Below, piece after piece: positions 17,177 to 26,449 of a DNA stretch of 64,000 nucleotides; the first letter of the stretch is position 1, and every line of letters begins with the position of its first letter. Source of the stretch: Cyclobacteriaceae bacterium. GTDB lineage: Bacteria; Bacteroidota; Bacteroidia; Cytophagales; Cyclobacteriaceae. Below the pieces are notes generated by a model, which saw nothing but the letters and a program-made list of their open reading frames with translations, did no database searches and was not told the origin of the DNA. A program made the position numbers and the translations under genes. Location of the stretch: positions 434,001-498,000 of the forward strand of contig JANQSI010000009.1 in the NCBI GenBank assembly GCA_028284125.1, written 5' to 3'.

Positions 17177-17671
17177 ATGCAGAGACATTTGTACTTCATT
17201 TGCCCGACTGATAATCTTGAGTCTGTTATCAATAAGGCATTCAGGCAGGAAAACTATTACATTACTTCTCTTGGAAACTCTATTTTGTTTGATGATAAGA
17301 CGGTAGCTGAAATAAACAAACTTCTAGATTCAAAGGATATCAAAAGGGTTTCTTTTGTCCTATCACAAAATAATAGAGTTGTGTTAGAGGCAATGGAAAT
17401 GAAATCAGCTGAGAGTAACGGTTTAAATGACTTTCAAAACAAGATAAAGCGTCAAAAGAACTATGCTCATGGGATTTGGAATGGCAATGATCATCAATTC
17501 CTAACGCTTTCCTATCATTTGAATGACAAGATCAAAGAGTTAAGAAGTGCGTTAAGTTGTCTACGAATTGATCCTCCTAATATCAATGCCATTATTTACG
17601 ACAGATCGGGAGATACATTCAAGAGCATCTACTCTGACCTGATCCATGAGAATAGTGTGAGTGTAAATTGA
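17177..17671 (+). CDS. Conserved small protein coupled to the LCIB-like gene, function unknown
   Basis: 164 residues, no signal peptide or membrane segment. It starts MQRHLYFICPTDNLE and continues 'AFRQENYYITSLGNSILFDD', 'RVSFVLSQNNRVVLEAME', 'GNDHQFLTLSYHLNDKIKEL' and 'YDRSGDTFKSIYSDLIHE'. The pattern suggests a small alpha/beta protein with a helical C-terminus. I have a vague memory of similar proteins encoded beside bicarbonate or carbonic-anhydrase genes in other Bacteroidota, but cannot confirm it. Only 6 bp separate it from the LCIB-like gene, so joint function is likely. Confidence 0.78.
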   Translation: MQRHLYFICPTDNLESVINKAFRQENYYITSLGNSILFDDKTVAEINKLLDSKDIKRVSFVLSQNNRVVLEAMEMKSAESNGLNDFQNKIKRQKNYAHGIWNGNDHQFLTLSYHLNDKIKELRSALSCLRIDPPNINAIIYDRSGDTFKSIYSDLIHENSVSVN

Positions 17672-17800
17672 GGTCATATCTTGTTGAGGGGGCTGTTGGT
17701 GATGACTCTACGATTCACGAATTTTGGAGTATCACGCTTTTTCTTGTTTAGCATTCTAGGAAGAAAGAGTCACTACTACTACTGATAGATTAAAAACACT

Positions 17801-20680
17801 ATGGGCAATTCAAATAACTATTCAAGGATCTCAATCAGATTATATTTTCTCCTCAGCGCTGCTATTTTAGTATCGGCAACAGGAAATAATCAACTGCTTG
17901 CACAATCCAAAAAGGAGGCTCTCTCTTTTGATGACATAAGACAGTGGCGTATACATTCTGCAACGCTTTCAAATAATGGCGAATGGTACACTATATTATA
18001 CAGTCTTTATGATAAGCCTTCTGCAAAACTGGATACTGCAAAAGAAAACCAGGTTGAGAAAAGAGTTAAGGAGTACTTCGGAGAGGACAATCAGACGGAT
18101 ATTCTTTACATCTGTAGTTCAAAGGAAGGTATTAAGTATAAAGTACCGGACGGTAGCAAACCCATTTTTTCTGCAAAGTCTGATTGGATAGCCTATCAAA
18201 TCGAGCCAGAATCAGAAGATGATAATGAGGGTGATGATAAAACCATCATTGAGCTAAAACATCTCGAATCCAATTTTACAGTCAAATACGAATCAACTGC
18301 TGAATACAAGTTTTTAGAAGATAGAAACTACTTCATCACTTCAGATGACAATAGCCTTTTGATTTATGATTTAGATAATCGACGGGAACACTACATCGGT
18401 AACATTGGAGAGTATTTGACAGACAAGAAAGCCGAATACATTGCTTACACCATTGCTTCTGAAGATAAACGTGGAAATGGGATCTACATTTACGATCCTG
18501 TGAAAATGACAACAAGGGCACTTCAGACGGGGAATTTCATATACTCAAACTTATCCTGGAACTCCAGCAAAAATGCACTTGCTGCTTACAAGTACAACAA
18601 TGTTGATGAGGAGGTTGATTATGCTAACATGCACATCGTTATCTGCAGTACTGAGGGTGAAGCCAATGAATCAGTTGAGTATTTGGTAAAAGAAATAGAA
18701 GGTCTTCCAGAAAACATGGGTCCTGCTGTAAAAGTTGGCCGATACATCAATGAAATCACTTGGAGTAAGGATGATAATCGTCTTTTCATAAAAATCCGGG
18801 AATATGATCAAAAGGAAGAAGACAAGGAAGAGCAAAAGAATGAAGAGGAAAAATCCACCGTCCAGGTATGGCACTGGAAAGATAAGAAGCTACTCTCCGA
18901 ACGTATTATGGAAGATGAGAGAAATAAGAACGAAGTTTTTGATGCCATTTACTTTCGGAATTCTAATACACTTGTACAATTGACCAGTGAAGAAATTCAG
19001 AGATTAATTCAGAGTAAGGACACAGACAACTGGGCGATCGGGAAGGATAATCGAGAATACCTATCTGACTGGGATATAGATAAAAATGACTTATATCGTA
19101 TCGACCTCTCCACAGGTGATAAAAAACTAATTGAGAAGGGATACCTTTCACGCTATTGGTCGGATATTGAGATTTCTCCGGACGGCTCAAAAGCAATTCT
19201 TTGGGACGGCTCCCATTATTGGTGTTATGATTTTGAGCAAGACTCAAAGATTAATATATCAGAAGGCTTAGGGGTTTCCTTTGTTAATTCGGATTATGAC
19301 TATTTCGGATACATCGCTGATTGGGGATTTGAAGGGTGGGTCAAAGATCAGTATGCAATCATTGTAAACCATGATTTAGATCTATGGCTTCTACCCCTGG
19401 ATGATCGCTCAGAGGCAAGAAACCTCACCCAATCCGTCACTTCAAAAGATTCAATCCGATTTAGCTTTGAAGATTCAAATTTTAATGATAAATCTGAAAT
19501 CGAAGAACGTTACATTGATCTCTCTTCTCCGAATATATTACTAGCCTATAATAAGCAAACCAAATATTCGGGATACTATAACCTTCAAAATGGAGCGTTG
19601 ACGGAACTCATTTATGAACCCGTAAGACTTTCAAGTTCACGGCGAAGCTCGGAATTGATAAGAAGCAAAAAATCGAATACGGTCATTTACAAGGCTGGTG
19701 ATTACCAAAACTATCCTGAATCACATTTAACCACACTTGACTTTTCTAAATCCAAGAAAATAACTGATACTAATCCTCAGCAGAAAATGTACAATTGGGG
19801 GAAGCGTATAATGATAGAATATACGAATGACGATGGAGTTCCATTACAGGGAGTATTGAGCATTCCTAATTCTTACAAGAAGGGTCAGAAGTTACCCATG
19901 ATTGTGTATTCATACGAAAAGCTATCCCAAAGAATGTATCAGTATCCCACTCCTTACCTAGCTGGTTCTTCCGTTCCAGAAATGCTGTATGTATCCGATG
20001 GGTATTTATTCCTTCAACCTGATATTCACTTCAATGTAGGCACGCCACATTCAGATATGCATGAGTGCATTGATGCTGCGATCAAAAAAGTAATTGAGTT
20101 AGGATATGTAGACGAGCAACGAATTGGTTATGAAGGATTTAGTTTCGGAGGTCATTGTGGAATGTACATCTCTACGCAAGACAACAAATTTGCAGCAATT
20201 GCTGGTGGAGCTGGGGTTAGTAATCTGGTTCAAGGATTCAATATTGATATTGTCTGGGATGGCAGCAACGAGCAGGATTATTACATGACAGGGCAAGGAC
20301 GGCTAGGGACTGATCCCACTTCCAATACTGAAATGTATATTTCTGAATCAGCTGTGTTTAATGCCAACACCATGAACACACCTTTGCTGTTGTTCCATGG
20401 CACAGACGACAAAGTGGTACAGTGGGAACACTCATTTGGGTTCTACAGCATCTTACGATATCTGAAAAAACCGGTAGTATTTCTTTCGTATAAAGGTGAA
20501 GGTCACGGAATGAGAAAAGAGGGTAATAGACTGGATCTTCAAGAAAGATTAAAGGAATATTTTGATCACCATTTAAAGGGTGGAGAGTTAAAAAAATGGA
20601 TGGTTGAAGACTTCCCATATTCCCTGGAAGACCTAAAAAAAGATGATCAAGATAAAAGAACACTCCCTAAGTGGAAATAA
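17801..20680 (+). CDS. S9-family prolyl oligopeptidase-type serine peptidase
   Basis: 959 residues with a signal peptide or membrane anchor (residues ~12-35). The first ~650 residues look like a beta-propeller of the S9 type; the last ~270 are an alpha/beta hydrolase domain. The nucleophile is in GFSFGG (Ser ~781), the acid in HGTDDKV (Asp ~870) and the histidine in GEGHGM (His ~902). Such enzymes cleave oligopeptides in the periplasm and have roles in nutrition. The propeller has acidic low-complexity stretches (ESEDDNEGDD; EEDKEEQKNEEE). It is long for the family. It is separated from the LCIB unit by 129 bp. Confidence 0.92.
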   Translation: MGNSNNYSRISIRLYFLLSAAILVSATGNNQLLAQSKKEALSFDDIRQWRIHSATLSNNGEWYTILYSLYDKPSAKLDTAKENQVEKRVKEYFGEDNQTDILYICSSKEGIKYKVPDGSKPIFSAKSDWIAYQIEPESEDDNEGDDKTIIELKHLESNFTVKYESTAEYKFLEDRNYFITSDDNSLLIYDLDNRREHYIGNIGEYLTDKKAEYIAYTIASEDKRGNGIYIYDPVKMTTRALQTGNFIYSNLSWNSSKNALAAYKYNNVDEEVDYANMHIVICSTEGEANESVEYLVKEIEGLPENMGPAVKVGRYINEITWSKDDNRLFIKIREYDQKEEDKEEQKNEEEKSTVQVWHWKDKKLLSERIMEDERNKNEVFDAIYFRNSNTLVQLTSEEIQRLIQSKDTDNWAIGKDNREYLSDWDIDKNDLYRIDLSTGDKKLIEKGYLSRYWSDIEISPDGSKAILWDGSHYWCYDFEQDSKINISEGLGVSFVNSDYDYFGYIADWGFEGWVKDQYAIIVNHDLDLWLLPLDDRSEARNLTQSVTSKDSIRFSFEDSNFNDKSEIEERYIDLSSPNILLAYNKQTKYSGYYNLQNGALTELIYEPVRLSSSRRSSELIRSKKSNTVIYKAGDYQNYPESHLTTLDFSKSKKITDTNPQQKMYNWGKRIMIEYTNDDGVPLQGVLSIPNSYKKGQKLPMIVYSYEKLSQRMYQYPTPYLAGSSVPEMLYVSDGYLFLQPDIHFNVGTPHSDMHECIDAAIKKVIELGYVDEQRIGYEGFSFGGHCGMYISTQDNKFAAIAGGAGVSNLVQGFNIDIVWDGSNEQDYYMTGQGRLGTDPTSNTEMYISESAVFNANTMNTPLLLFHGTDDKVVQWEHSFGFYSILRYLKKPVVFLSYKGEGHGMRKEGNRLDLQERLKEYFDHHLKGGELKKWMVEDFPYSLEDLKKDDQDKRTLPKWK

Positions 20681-20784
20681 GTAGGGAAACAACCAATAAG
20701 ATTCTATATTCTGATCGGAATACTTATCATACGTTTGATCTTTAGAATTAACTTGATAAGTTGAAACGAATTTGATCTAAGAAT

Positions 20785-21735
20785 ATGAGACGTGTATTAT
20801 TATTAACCTCACTTTGTTTTTGGTATTGTTTTTCAGCTATTTCTCAAGAAATCACAGTTGCAACATTCAATGCTGAATTTCTGAATAAGACGAGAATTCA
20901 CGTCAAGTTTGGAAAACAATTTGACCTGACTCGTGAGTCAAAAAAAGAACAGAAGTTTTGGAATGATAATGATAATCGGACGGCCAAGTTGAAGGAGGCT
21001 TCTTCCAATGTGGCACAAATGATCAAGCGAACCAACGCTGATATTATAACTCTTACCGAAGTTGGAAATGCAGATGATATAGCTGTCTTAGTCAGTGAAT
21101 TAAATAACATTGGAGTTAGCTATGACCATTGGGAAGTATGTGAATGTACGGACAGTTTTACCGGACAACATGTCGCTGTTTTATCCAAATTTCCACTCAA
21201 AGAAGTCTGGCCGCAAATCACTGGGAGAGCTATCTACCTGGAAGAAACTGATGGGGATTCTGAGAACGAGACAGGAATTAGCAAAGGGCTAAAAGCAACC
21301 GCTACCATCAACGAAAAAGACATTGACATTTTCGTTTTTCACTTAAAGAGTGAACGAGGTGGATACGATAGTGATGCCCAGAGGCTTGCTCAGGCGAGTA
21401 TAGCCAGGAGAGCAATTATCAAGCAATTGATCGAAGGAAGGAAAGTGATAGTAACAGGTGACTTAAATTCTGAGAAAAGAAGCAAGTCTATTTACCGAAT
21501 AAGAGGTTTTGATGATTTGTATGAAGAACTAATCCAAACAGGGAATAGCGATTATTTCGAAAATACGGATGTACGGTGGACCTACAATTACCGAGGAGAA
21601 CCAGAGCAAATTGATCACATTTTGGTGTCTCCAGGACTAACCTCAAGGTCTGGAATTAAAACCAGTATATTGGAAACCAATGACGACAAAGTTTCCGATC
21701 ACAACCCCGTCATTGTCAAACTCACCTTGCGTTAA
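20785..21735 (+). CDS. Secreted endonuclease/exonuclease/phosphatase-family protein
   Basis: 316 residues with a signal peptide (LLLTSLCFWYCFSAISQE). The EEP (DNase I-like) fold is shown by 'TVATFNAEFLNK', 'ITLTEVGN' (metal-binding Glu), 'IFVFHLKSERGG', 'VIVTGDLNSE' (GDxN), 'QIDHILVS' and 'VSDHNPVIV', all in order. Activity on nucleic acid or a phosphoester outside the cytoplasm is expected; substrate unknown. It is followed by the convergent gamma-glutamyltransferase gene. Confidence 0.92.
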   Translation: MRRVLLLTSLCFWYCFSAISQEITVATFNAEFLNKTRIHVKFGKQFDLTRESKKEQKFWNDNDNRTAKLKEASSNVAQMIKRTNADIITLTEVGNADDIAVLVSELNNIGVSYDHWEVCECTDSFTGQHVAVLSKFPLKEVWPQITGRAIYLEETDGDSENETGISKGLKATATINEKDIDIFVFHLKSERGGYDSDAQRLAQASIARRAIIKQLIEGRKVIVTGDLNSEKRSKSIYRIRGFDDLYEELIQTGNSDYFENTDVRWTYNYRGEPEQIDHILVSPGLTSRSGIKTSILETNDDKVSDHNPVIVKLTLR

Positions 21736-21763
21736 TCACTCATTCTGCCAACGACAATTTGCT

Positions 21764-23458
21764 TCAATAACCAGCGGCTTGTCCGTCTTTACGGCTTTCG
21801 GAGGCTCCATGGTAGACCTTGTTTTCGTCATCCCACATGATTGCCTGATAGCCCCCGTAAACACCTCGCACAGTTCCAATTCTGTGGCCTTTGTCAATTA
21901 ATCCACGAATCGTAGAATAAGGAATACCAGATTCAGTTCGTACCGTCCCAGTATTCTCTGTGGTTCTGCCCATCGGACTTGCACCACCTGTATGATCCCA
22001 ACGTGGGGCATCCCCGGCTTCCTGTAAGTTCATGCCAAAATCGATGAGATTCATAACGATCTGCGAATGACCCATGGGCTGAAAATCACCTCCCATTACT
22101 CCAAAACTTACAAATGGCTTCCCATCTTTAGTGATAAAAGCTGGAATGATTGTGTGAAATGGTCTCTTAGAAGGTTCGTAAGTATTAGCCTGGCCTCTTT
22201 TCAGGCTGAATAGTTCTCCCCGATCTTGCAACATAAAACCCAGTTTCGGAGGAGCCATTCCTGAACCCATTCCACGATAATTACTCTGAATCAAAGAGAT
22301 CATGGTACCTTCATTATCTGCTACCGTCATGTAGATGGTTTCGCCAGCTGAAATTTCGCCAGCTGAATACCTTCCTGCTCGAGAACCGATCTGTTTTCTT
22401 CTACTCTCCGCATATTCATCAGATAACAACTGCTCAACGGGTACGTCAAAGAAATCCATGTCGGCATAGTATTTAGCTCGGTCTTCAAAGGCTAATTTTT
22501 TGGCTTCAGTGAAGAGGTGAAGGTGTTCTGTGCTTCCAAATTCAATATCAGAAAAGTCATAACCTTCTAAAATCTTCAACATTTGAAGAGCTGCAATTCC
22601 CTGACCATTTGGTGGGAGCTCCCATACGTCATATCCTCTATAGTTAATGGAAACTGGTTCTACCCACTCTGATTTATGAGCTGAAAGATCTTTGGCTGAA
22701 AGAAAACCACCTTGCTCTTTAATGAAAGTTCCTATGGTTTTGGCAATATCTCCTTTGTAAAAGGCATCTCGTCCGCCTTCAGCTATTTTTCTGTAGGTGT
22801 TCGCCAAATAAGGGTTTTTATAGATTTCTCCTTCGTTCGGCAGTCGTCCACCATTTTGTGATTTGTAGGTATCTTCTATGTTGGGGAAACCTCTTGATTC
22901 AAAGAAAGGAACAGTCCTGTTCATGTACCATGCGATAAGCTCAGTCAATGGAAAGCCTTTTTCTGCATAGTCAATGGCTGGAGCCAGAATTTCTGTCATC
23001 GGTTTTGATCCGAATTTTTGATGGAGTTCAAACCAGCCATCAACGGCACCAGGTACGCTGACTGGTAGCGGGCCGTGTGATGGAATTTTCTCCATACCCT
23101 CCTTTTCAAAATACTCCAATGTAAGCTTTTGAGGTGAACGACCACTGGCATTGAGTCCATAGAGCTTTTCAGTTTTTCCATCCCAAACGATGGCAAAAAG
23201 ATCACCACCTATGCCACATCCTGTAGGTTCCATCAACCCTAGTGCTGCATTGGCTGCAATCGCTGCATCTATTGCATTGCCACCATCTTTAAGTACGTCT
23301 AGTCCAATTTGTGTAGCCAGAGGATGGCTAGTAGCAACCATTCCATTCTGGCCTAACACCACTGATCTAGTTGCAAAAGGTTCACCAGTAATACGGTCCT
23401 GACCGTTAGAGAACTGAATAATAGAAATCAGAAAAAGGAATAAATAATATGGTTTCAT
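21764..23458 (-). CDS. ggt: Gamma-glutamyltransferase
   Basis: 564 residues from the ATG at 23458, which starts the signal peptide (MKPYYLFLFLISIIQFSNG); an ATG four codons upstream is also possible. The enzyme transfers or hydrolyses the gamma-glutamyl group of glutathione and related compounds in the periplasm. Signatures: 'KDGGNAIDAAIAANAALGLM', 'GCGIGGDLFAIVWDG', 'NGQGIAALQMLKIL' and the autoprocessing site 'GETIYMTVADNEG', whose Thr (~374) becomes the N-terminal nucleophile. The usual 'TTH' is here 'ETI', a variation seen in distant members. 'GSGMAPPKLGFML' and 'GGDFQPMGHSQIV' complete the fold. Confidence 0.93.
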   Translation of the reverse strand: MKPYYLFLFLISIIQFSNGQDRITGEPFATRSVVLGQNGMVATSHPLATQIGLDVLKDGGNAIDAAIAANAALGLMEPTGCGIGGDLFAIVWDGKTEKLYGLNASGRSPQKLTLEYFEKEGMEKIPSHGPLPVSVPGAVDGWFELHQKFGSKPMTEILAPAIDYAEKGFPLTELIAWYMNRTVPFFESRGFPNIEDTYKSQNGGRLPNEGEIYKNPYLANTYRKIAEGGRDAFYKGDIAKTIGTFIKEQGGFLSAKDLSAHKSEWVEPVSINYRGYDVWELPPNGQGIAALQMLKILEGYDFSDIEFGSTEHLHLFTEAKKLAFEDRAKYYADMDFFDVPVEQLLSDEYAESRRKQIGSRAGRYSAGEISAGETIYMTVADNEGTMISLIQSNYRGMGSGMAPPKLGFMLQDRGELFSLKRGQANTYEPSKRPFHTIIPAFITKDGKPFVSFGVMGGDFQPMGHSQIVMNLIDFGMNLQEAGDAPRWDHTGGASPMGRTTENTGTVRTESGIPYSTIRGLIDKGHRIGTVRGVYGGYQAIMWDDENKVYHGASESRKDGQAAGY

Positions 23459-23679
23459 AAGATGTGACATGCTAGTTAATGTGGTTCTAAAATAACAATA
23501 TTACCAATCAAGATCATTAATAAATTGTGTTATCGGAAGTAATTGATGTTTAGTGGATTGAGTTTTGAATCTTGAAAGAGGGATTGCCCGGTATCTAGAT
23601 CATCGATAGTTTTTTTGTCCCTGAAAAAAGCTAGAAATGTATAACACAATTAATCGTATGTATACTTGCACGATAGTAA

Positions 23680-24459
23680 ATGAACAATTCTCACACAGCT
23701 TTATTACCAGGTAAGCATTTTGTTATTGGGCTTGTCTTTTCTATTCTTTTGAGTTCCGCATGGTATTCTGGTCATGCTCAATTAGAAAGCGTAAAAGCCC
23801 ACTACAAAAAATTGGAAAAACAAACCAAAGATGTACCTGTTACCATCCAGTTTGTACAAGAAGAAATGAATTTGGTTGAGGACATTTCTAAGTTGAAACA
23901 GATTGTTCTCGTAAGACATGGCGAGCCGGCACTTAATAAAAAAGGTTGGAGAAAACGAAAAGAGGCAATAACGTTTATCGCTCAATATGATTCAGTGGGA
24001 GTTTACCCGCCCGAACATCTCCCAATCAAGTTAGGTGCAGCTGAAGTTGATGTAATTTTTACCAGTACACTCAATCGCAGCATTTCTACAGCCGGACAAT
24101 TATTCCAAGAATTTGAAAATCAACAAGCAGAGCCGATTTTCCGAGAGTTCGAGAGAAAAGTCTTTTCCTTCTTTAACATAAAGTTACCATTGAAGTGGTG
24201 GACGACAGGTTCACGGGTTTTTTGGCTCATGGGGTTTAACAAAAAGGGAATCGAAAGCGCTTCAGAAGCAAAGCAGAGAGCAAAAGAGGGAGCAATTCTC
24301 TTAGATACAGATGCATCCGAAAATGGAAAAACACTACTTGTATCTCATGGGTTTCTCAATCATTACCTGGTGAAATATCTAAAGAAAAACGGATGGACTC
24401 AGGTGTATGATGGAGGCAAGGGCTATTTATCGCAAAAAGTCTTAGTCAGGTATGACTGA
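23680..24459 (+). CDS. Histidine phosphatase (phosphoglycerate mutase-like) family protein
   Basis: 259 residues. A hydrophobic N-terminal segment (residues 14-33) ending HAQ suggests export or anchoring, unusual for cytosolic mutases but common in bacterial branch members. The catalytic RHG motif is at residues 79-81 ('IVLVRHGEPALNKKGW'), and the second histidine in 'LLVSHGFLNHYLVKY'. 'DVIFTSTLNRSISTAGQLF' supplies the phosphate-binding arginine. The substrate is unknown; these enzymes remove phosphate from small phosphorylated compounds or proteins. Confidence 0.88.
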   Translation: MNNSHTALLPGKHFVIGLVFSILLSSAWYSGHAQLESVKAHYKKLEKQTKDVPVTIQFVQEEMNLVEDISKLKQIVLVRHGEPALNKKGWRKRKEAITFIAQYDSVGVYPPEHLPIKLGAAEVDVIFTSTLNRSISTAGQLFQEFENQQAEPIFREFERKVFSFFNIKLPLKWWTTGSRVFWLMGFNKKGIESASEAKQRAKEGAILLDTDASENGKTLLVSHGFLNHYLVKYLKKNGWTQVYDGGKGYLSQKVLVRYD

Positions 24460-24484
24460 CTGATTTCCTATCATCATAGAAGCA

Positions 24485-26218
24485 TTATTCCATTATTCTG
24501 AAAATCGGATAGCGCATGTATTCAGGTTCGCGATGCGTTGATCGTTGATAAATAAAATCAAGCTGGCGATTCGCACTTTCTGCCAATCTTGGATCTTCAG
24601 CTTTTGCGGTATCCAATGCGCGTTTAATATCAGGATTTTCTTCAAGAATTTTCAACGCATGATCCTCAAAAACATAGGAAGAAAAATGTTCCTTTTGCTG
24701 CAAGATTGCATCGAAAAAGTTCCATGCGAAAAAGGAATCGGGAGCCTCTGGCTCCAACGTTTCTACGATGTACCGATTACGCCATTGATTTACAGGAACG
24801 AGAACATCACCTTTTCTAAATTTTAGGTTAATCTGCTTTGCGGATACTTCCACATCAAAGTGTCTGTAGTGTCCCTCGTAAGGATTCCTGACCGTCTGAT
24901 AATCTGCAATCATATATGCCTCCACATTGATTGAGCTATCATATTCAAGCCGGGACATTTCGACCTGATTAAGTTCAAGTAGATCAATCACCCTTCGCCA
25001 CTGCTGAGGAATAATGTAATAGTTTGGCGCAGTGACAACCTTGTTGGCTTTATAACTATTTCGGTATTCGACCTCCTTTGTGAAAGGTTGATTTCTGTCG
25101 TACTTCAACCTAGTGAATCCAGATATTTCACTTTCAACATAGGTGGGTTCATATCCACTAAACATAAAAGTGGTAAATCGGCTGGTATCAACAGACCAGG
25201 AGATTTCAAATTCCTTTTGATTTGAGACGGACCGTTTCGTCTGCTCCCGGAGCTCAACCAGCTCCTCCCCTTTCTCACCAAGAAAATCAAGCATTGTTTC
25301 CATCAACGCATAGGTTGATTCTACTCTTTGTTTATAAGTCTTGAGCATATGAGTTTCGCTCATGTATCCGATAGTATGAAACAGTGCGGCGTATCCAGTT
25401 GAGTACCTAGGTAAATCAATAAACTGGGTCCAGCCCTTGTCTGGAGTTTGACGCCCAGCGTTGACATAAGGAATCGCATCAAAGCCTCTTTTTTTCATCC
25501 CATCGAAGGAATGAGGCAATACTACTTCATCAATATACTTCCCCAGTTCACCTCCCAATTTATCTTTTTGTGAACTCACCAATGTCATGACATGCTGATA
25601 GTCTGAACCATTGCTAACATGTGTATCTAACAACAAATCAGGATCATAGAGATGGAATAGTTCTTGGAAAGATTGTGAGTTACGAGTATCCGATTTAATA
25701 AAATCTCGATTCAAATCATAATGTCGTGAATTTCCTCTAAACCCATATTCAGCTGGACCATTCTGATTTACTCTGGTACCAGAATTTCTATTCAGCGTAC
25801 CTCCAATATTGTAAAACGGAATGATCGCAATGGCCACCTTTTCTAACTCCTCTTGGTACTTATTTTTGTTTTCCATCAAGTCCCTTGCAAACATCTGACT
25901 TGCGCTAATTCCATCTGGTTCTCCGGGGTGAATAGCATTGTTGATCAACCAAACAGCTTTTCCTGATTGACTCAGTTCTTGTGGTGTTTTTTCCTTTCCA
26001 GTATTAATAAGAACAACATGAAGCGGTACGCCAATATCTGTTTGTCCATGTGTCAAAATTGATACTTCGTCATATTTTTCATCCAATGCTCGGTAGAAAT
26101 TCATGGCTTCTTCATAGGTAGCCGTTTCGGTAAATTCAGACTGTTCGTATCGTGTGGTTAGCTGTGCATTTGCTTGAAACACCATACACAATACAAGACA
26201 AATTGATAATGTCCTCAT
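24485..26218 (-). CDS. M14-family zinc carboxypeptidase
   Basis: 577 residues from the ATG at 26218, which starts the signal peptide (MRTLSICLVLCMVFQANAQ). The metal ligands are visible: HPGEPDG (His97, Glu100) and 'LLDTHVSNGSDYQHVMT' (third ligand His). 'MSETHMLKTYKQRVESTYAL' follows. M14 enzymes remove C-terminal residues from peptides; this long type is common in exported Bacteroidota proteins. A Fur/Zur-like operator stands 33 bases upstream of the start, which, if functional for this gene, would link a zinc enzyme to metal control. Confidence 0.9.
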   Translation of the reverse strand: MRTLSICLVLCMVFQANAQLTTRYEQSEFTETATYEEAMNFYRALDEKYDEVSILTHGQTDIGVPLHVVLINTGKEKTPQELSQSGKAVWLINNAIHPGEPDGISASQMFARDLMENKNKYQEELEKVAIAIIPFYNIGGTLNRNSGTRVNQNGPAEYGFRGNSRHYDLNRDFIKSDTRNSQSFQELFHLYDPDLLLDTHVSNGSDYQHVMTLVSSQKDKLGGELGKYIDEVVLPHSFDGMKKRGFDAIPYVNAGRQTPDKGWTQFIDLPRYSTGYAALFHTIGYMSETHMLKTYKQRVESTYALMETMLDFLGEKGEELVELREQTKRSVSNQKEFEISWSVDTSRFTTFMFSGYEPTYVESEISGFTRLKYDRNQPFTKEVEYRNSYKANKVVTAPNYYIIPQQWRRVIDLLELNQVEMSRLEYDSSINVEAYMIADYQTVRNPYEGHYRHFDVEVSAKQINLKFRKGDVLVPVNQWRNRYIVETLEPEAPDSFFAWNFFDAILQQKEHFSSYVFEDHALKILEENPDIKRALDTAKAEDPRLAESANRQLDFIYQRSTHREPEYMRYPIFRIME

Positions 26219-26250
26219 AGAGTAATCATTCATTAATAGATGTTAAATAA

Positions 26251-26267
26251 ATGCAATAGTGATGCAT
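26251..26267. promoter_or_regulatory. Fur/Zur-like operator between M14 peptidase and LolA-like genes
   Basis: ATGCAATAGTGATGCAT has the outer arms ATGCA/TGCAT intact and two mismatched inner pairs. It lies in the divergent gap, 33 bases from the M14 start and 182 from the LolA-like start. I could not place a convincing -7 element for either direction, so the target gene is open. Confidence 0.55.
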
Positions 26268-26449
26268 TTGAGTTTAACTTTATCGAAGATATTCTAAACG
26301 GTTGGAGAAACTCTTTTTTTTTATGGTTAGAAGTCAAAAAAATGGAGGAATGGTTCAACTAGATCTTATTTATCTTCATTATTGTAATAAATGAATGAAA
26401 TTAAATACTAATATCATCAGCTTAGATGTCGTATAATCAATTAAAAATC

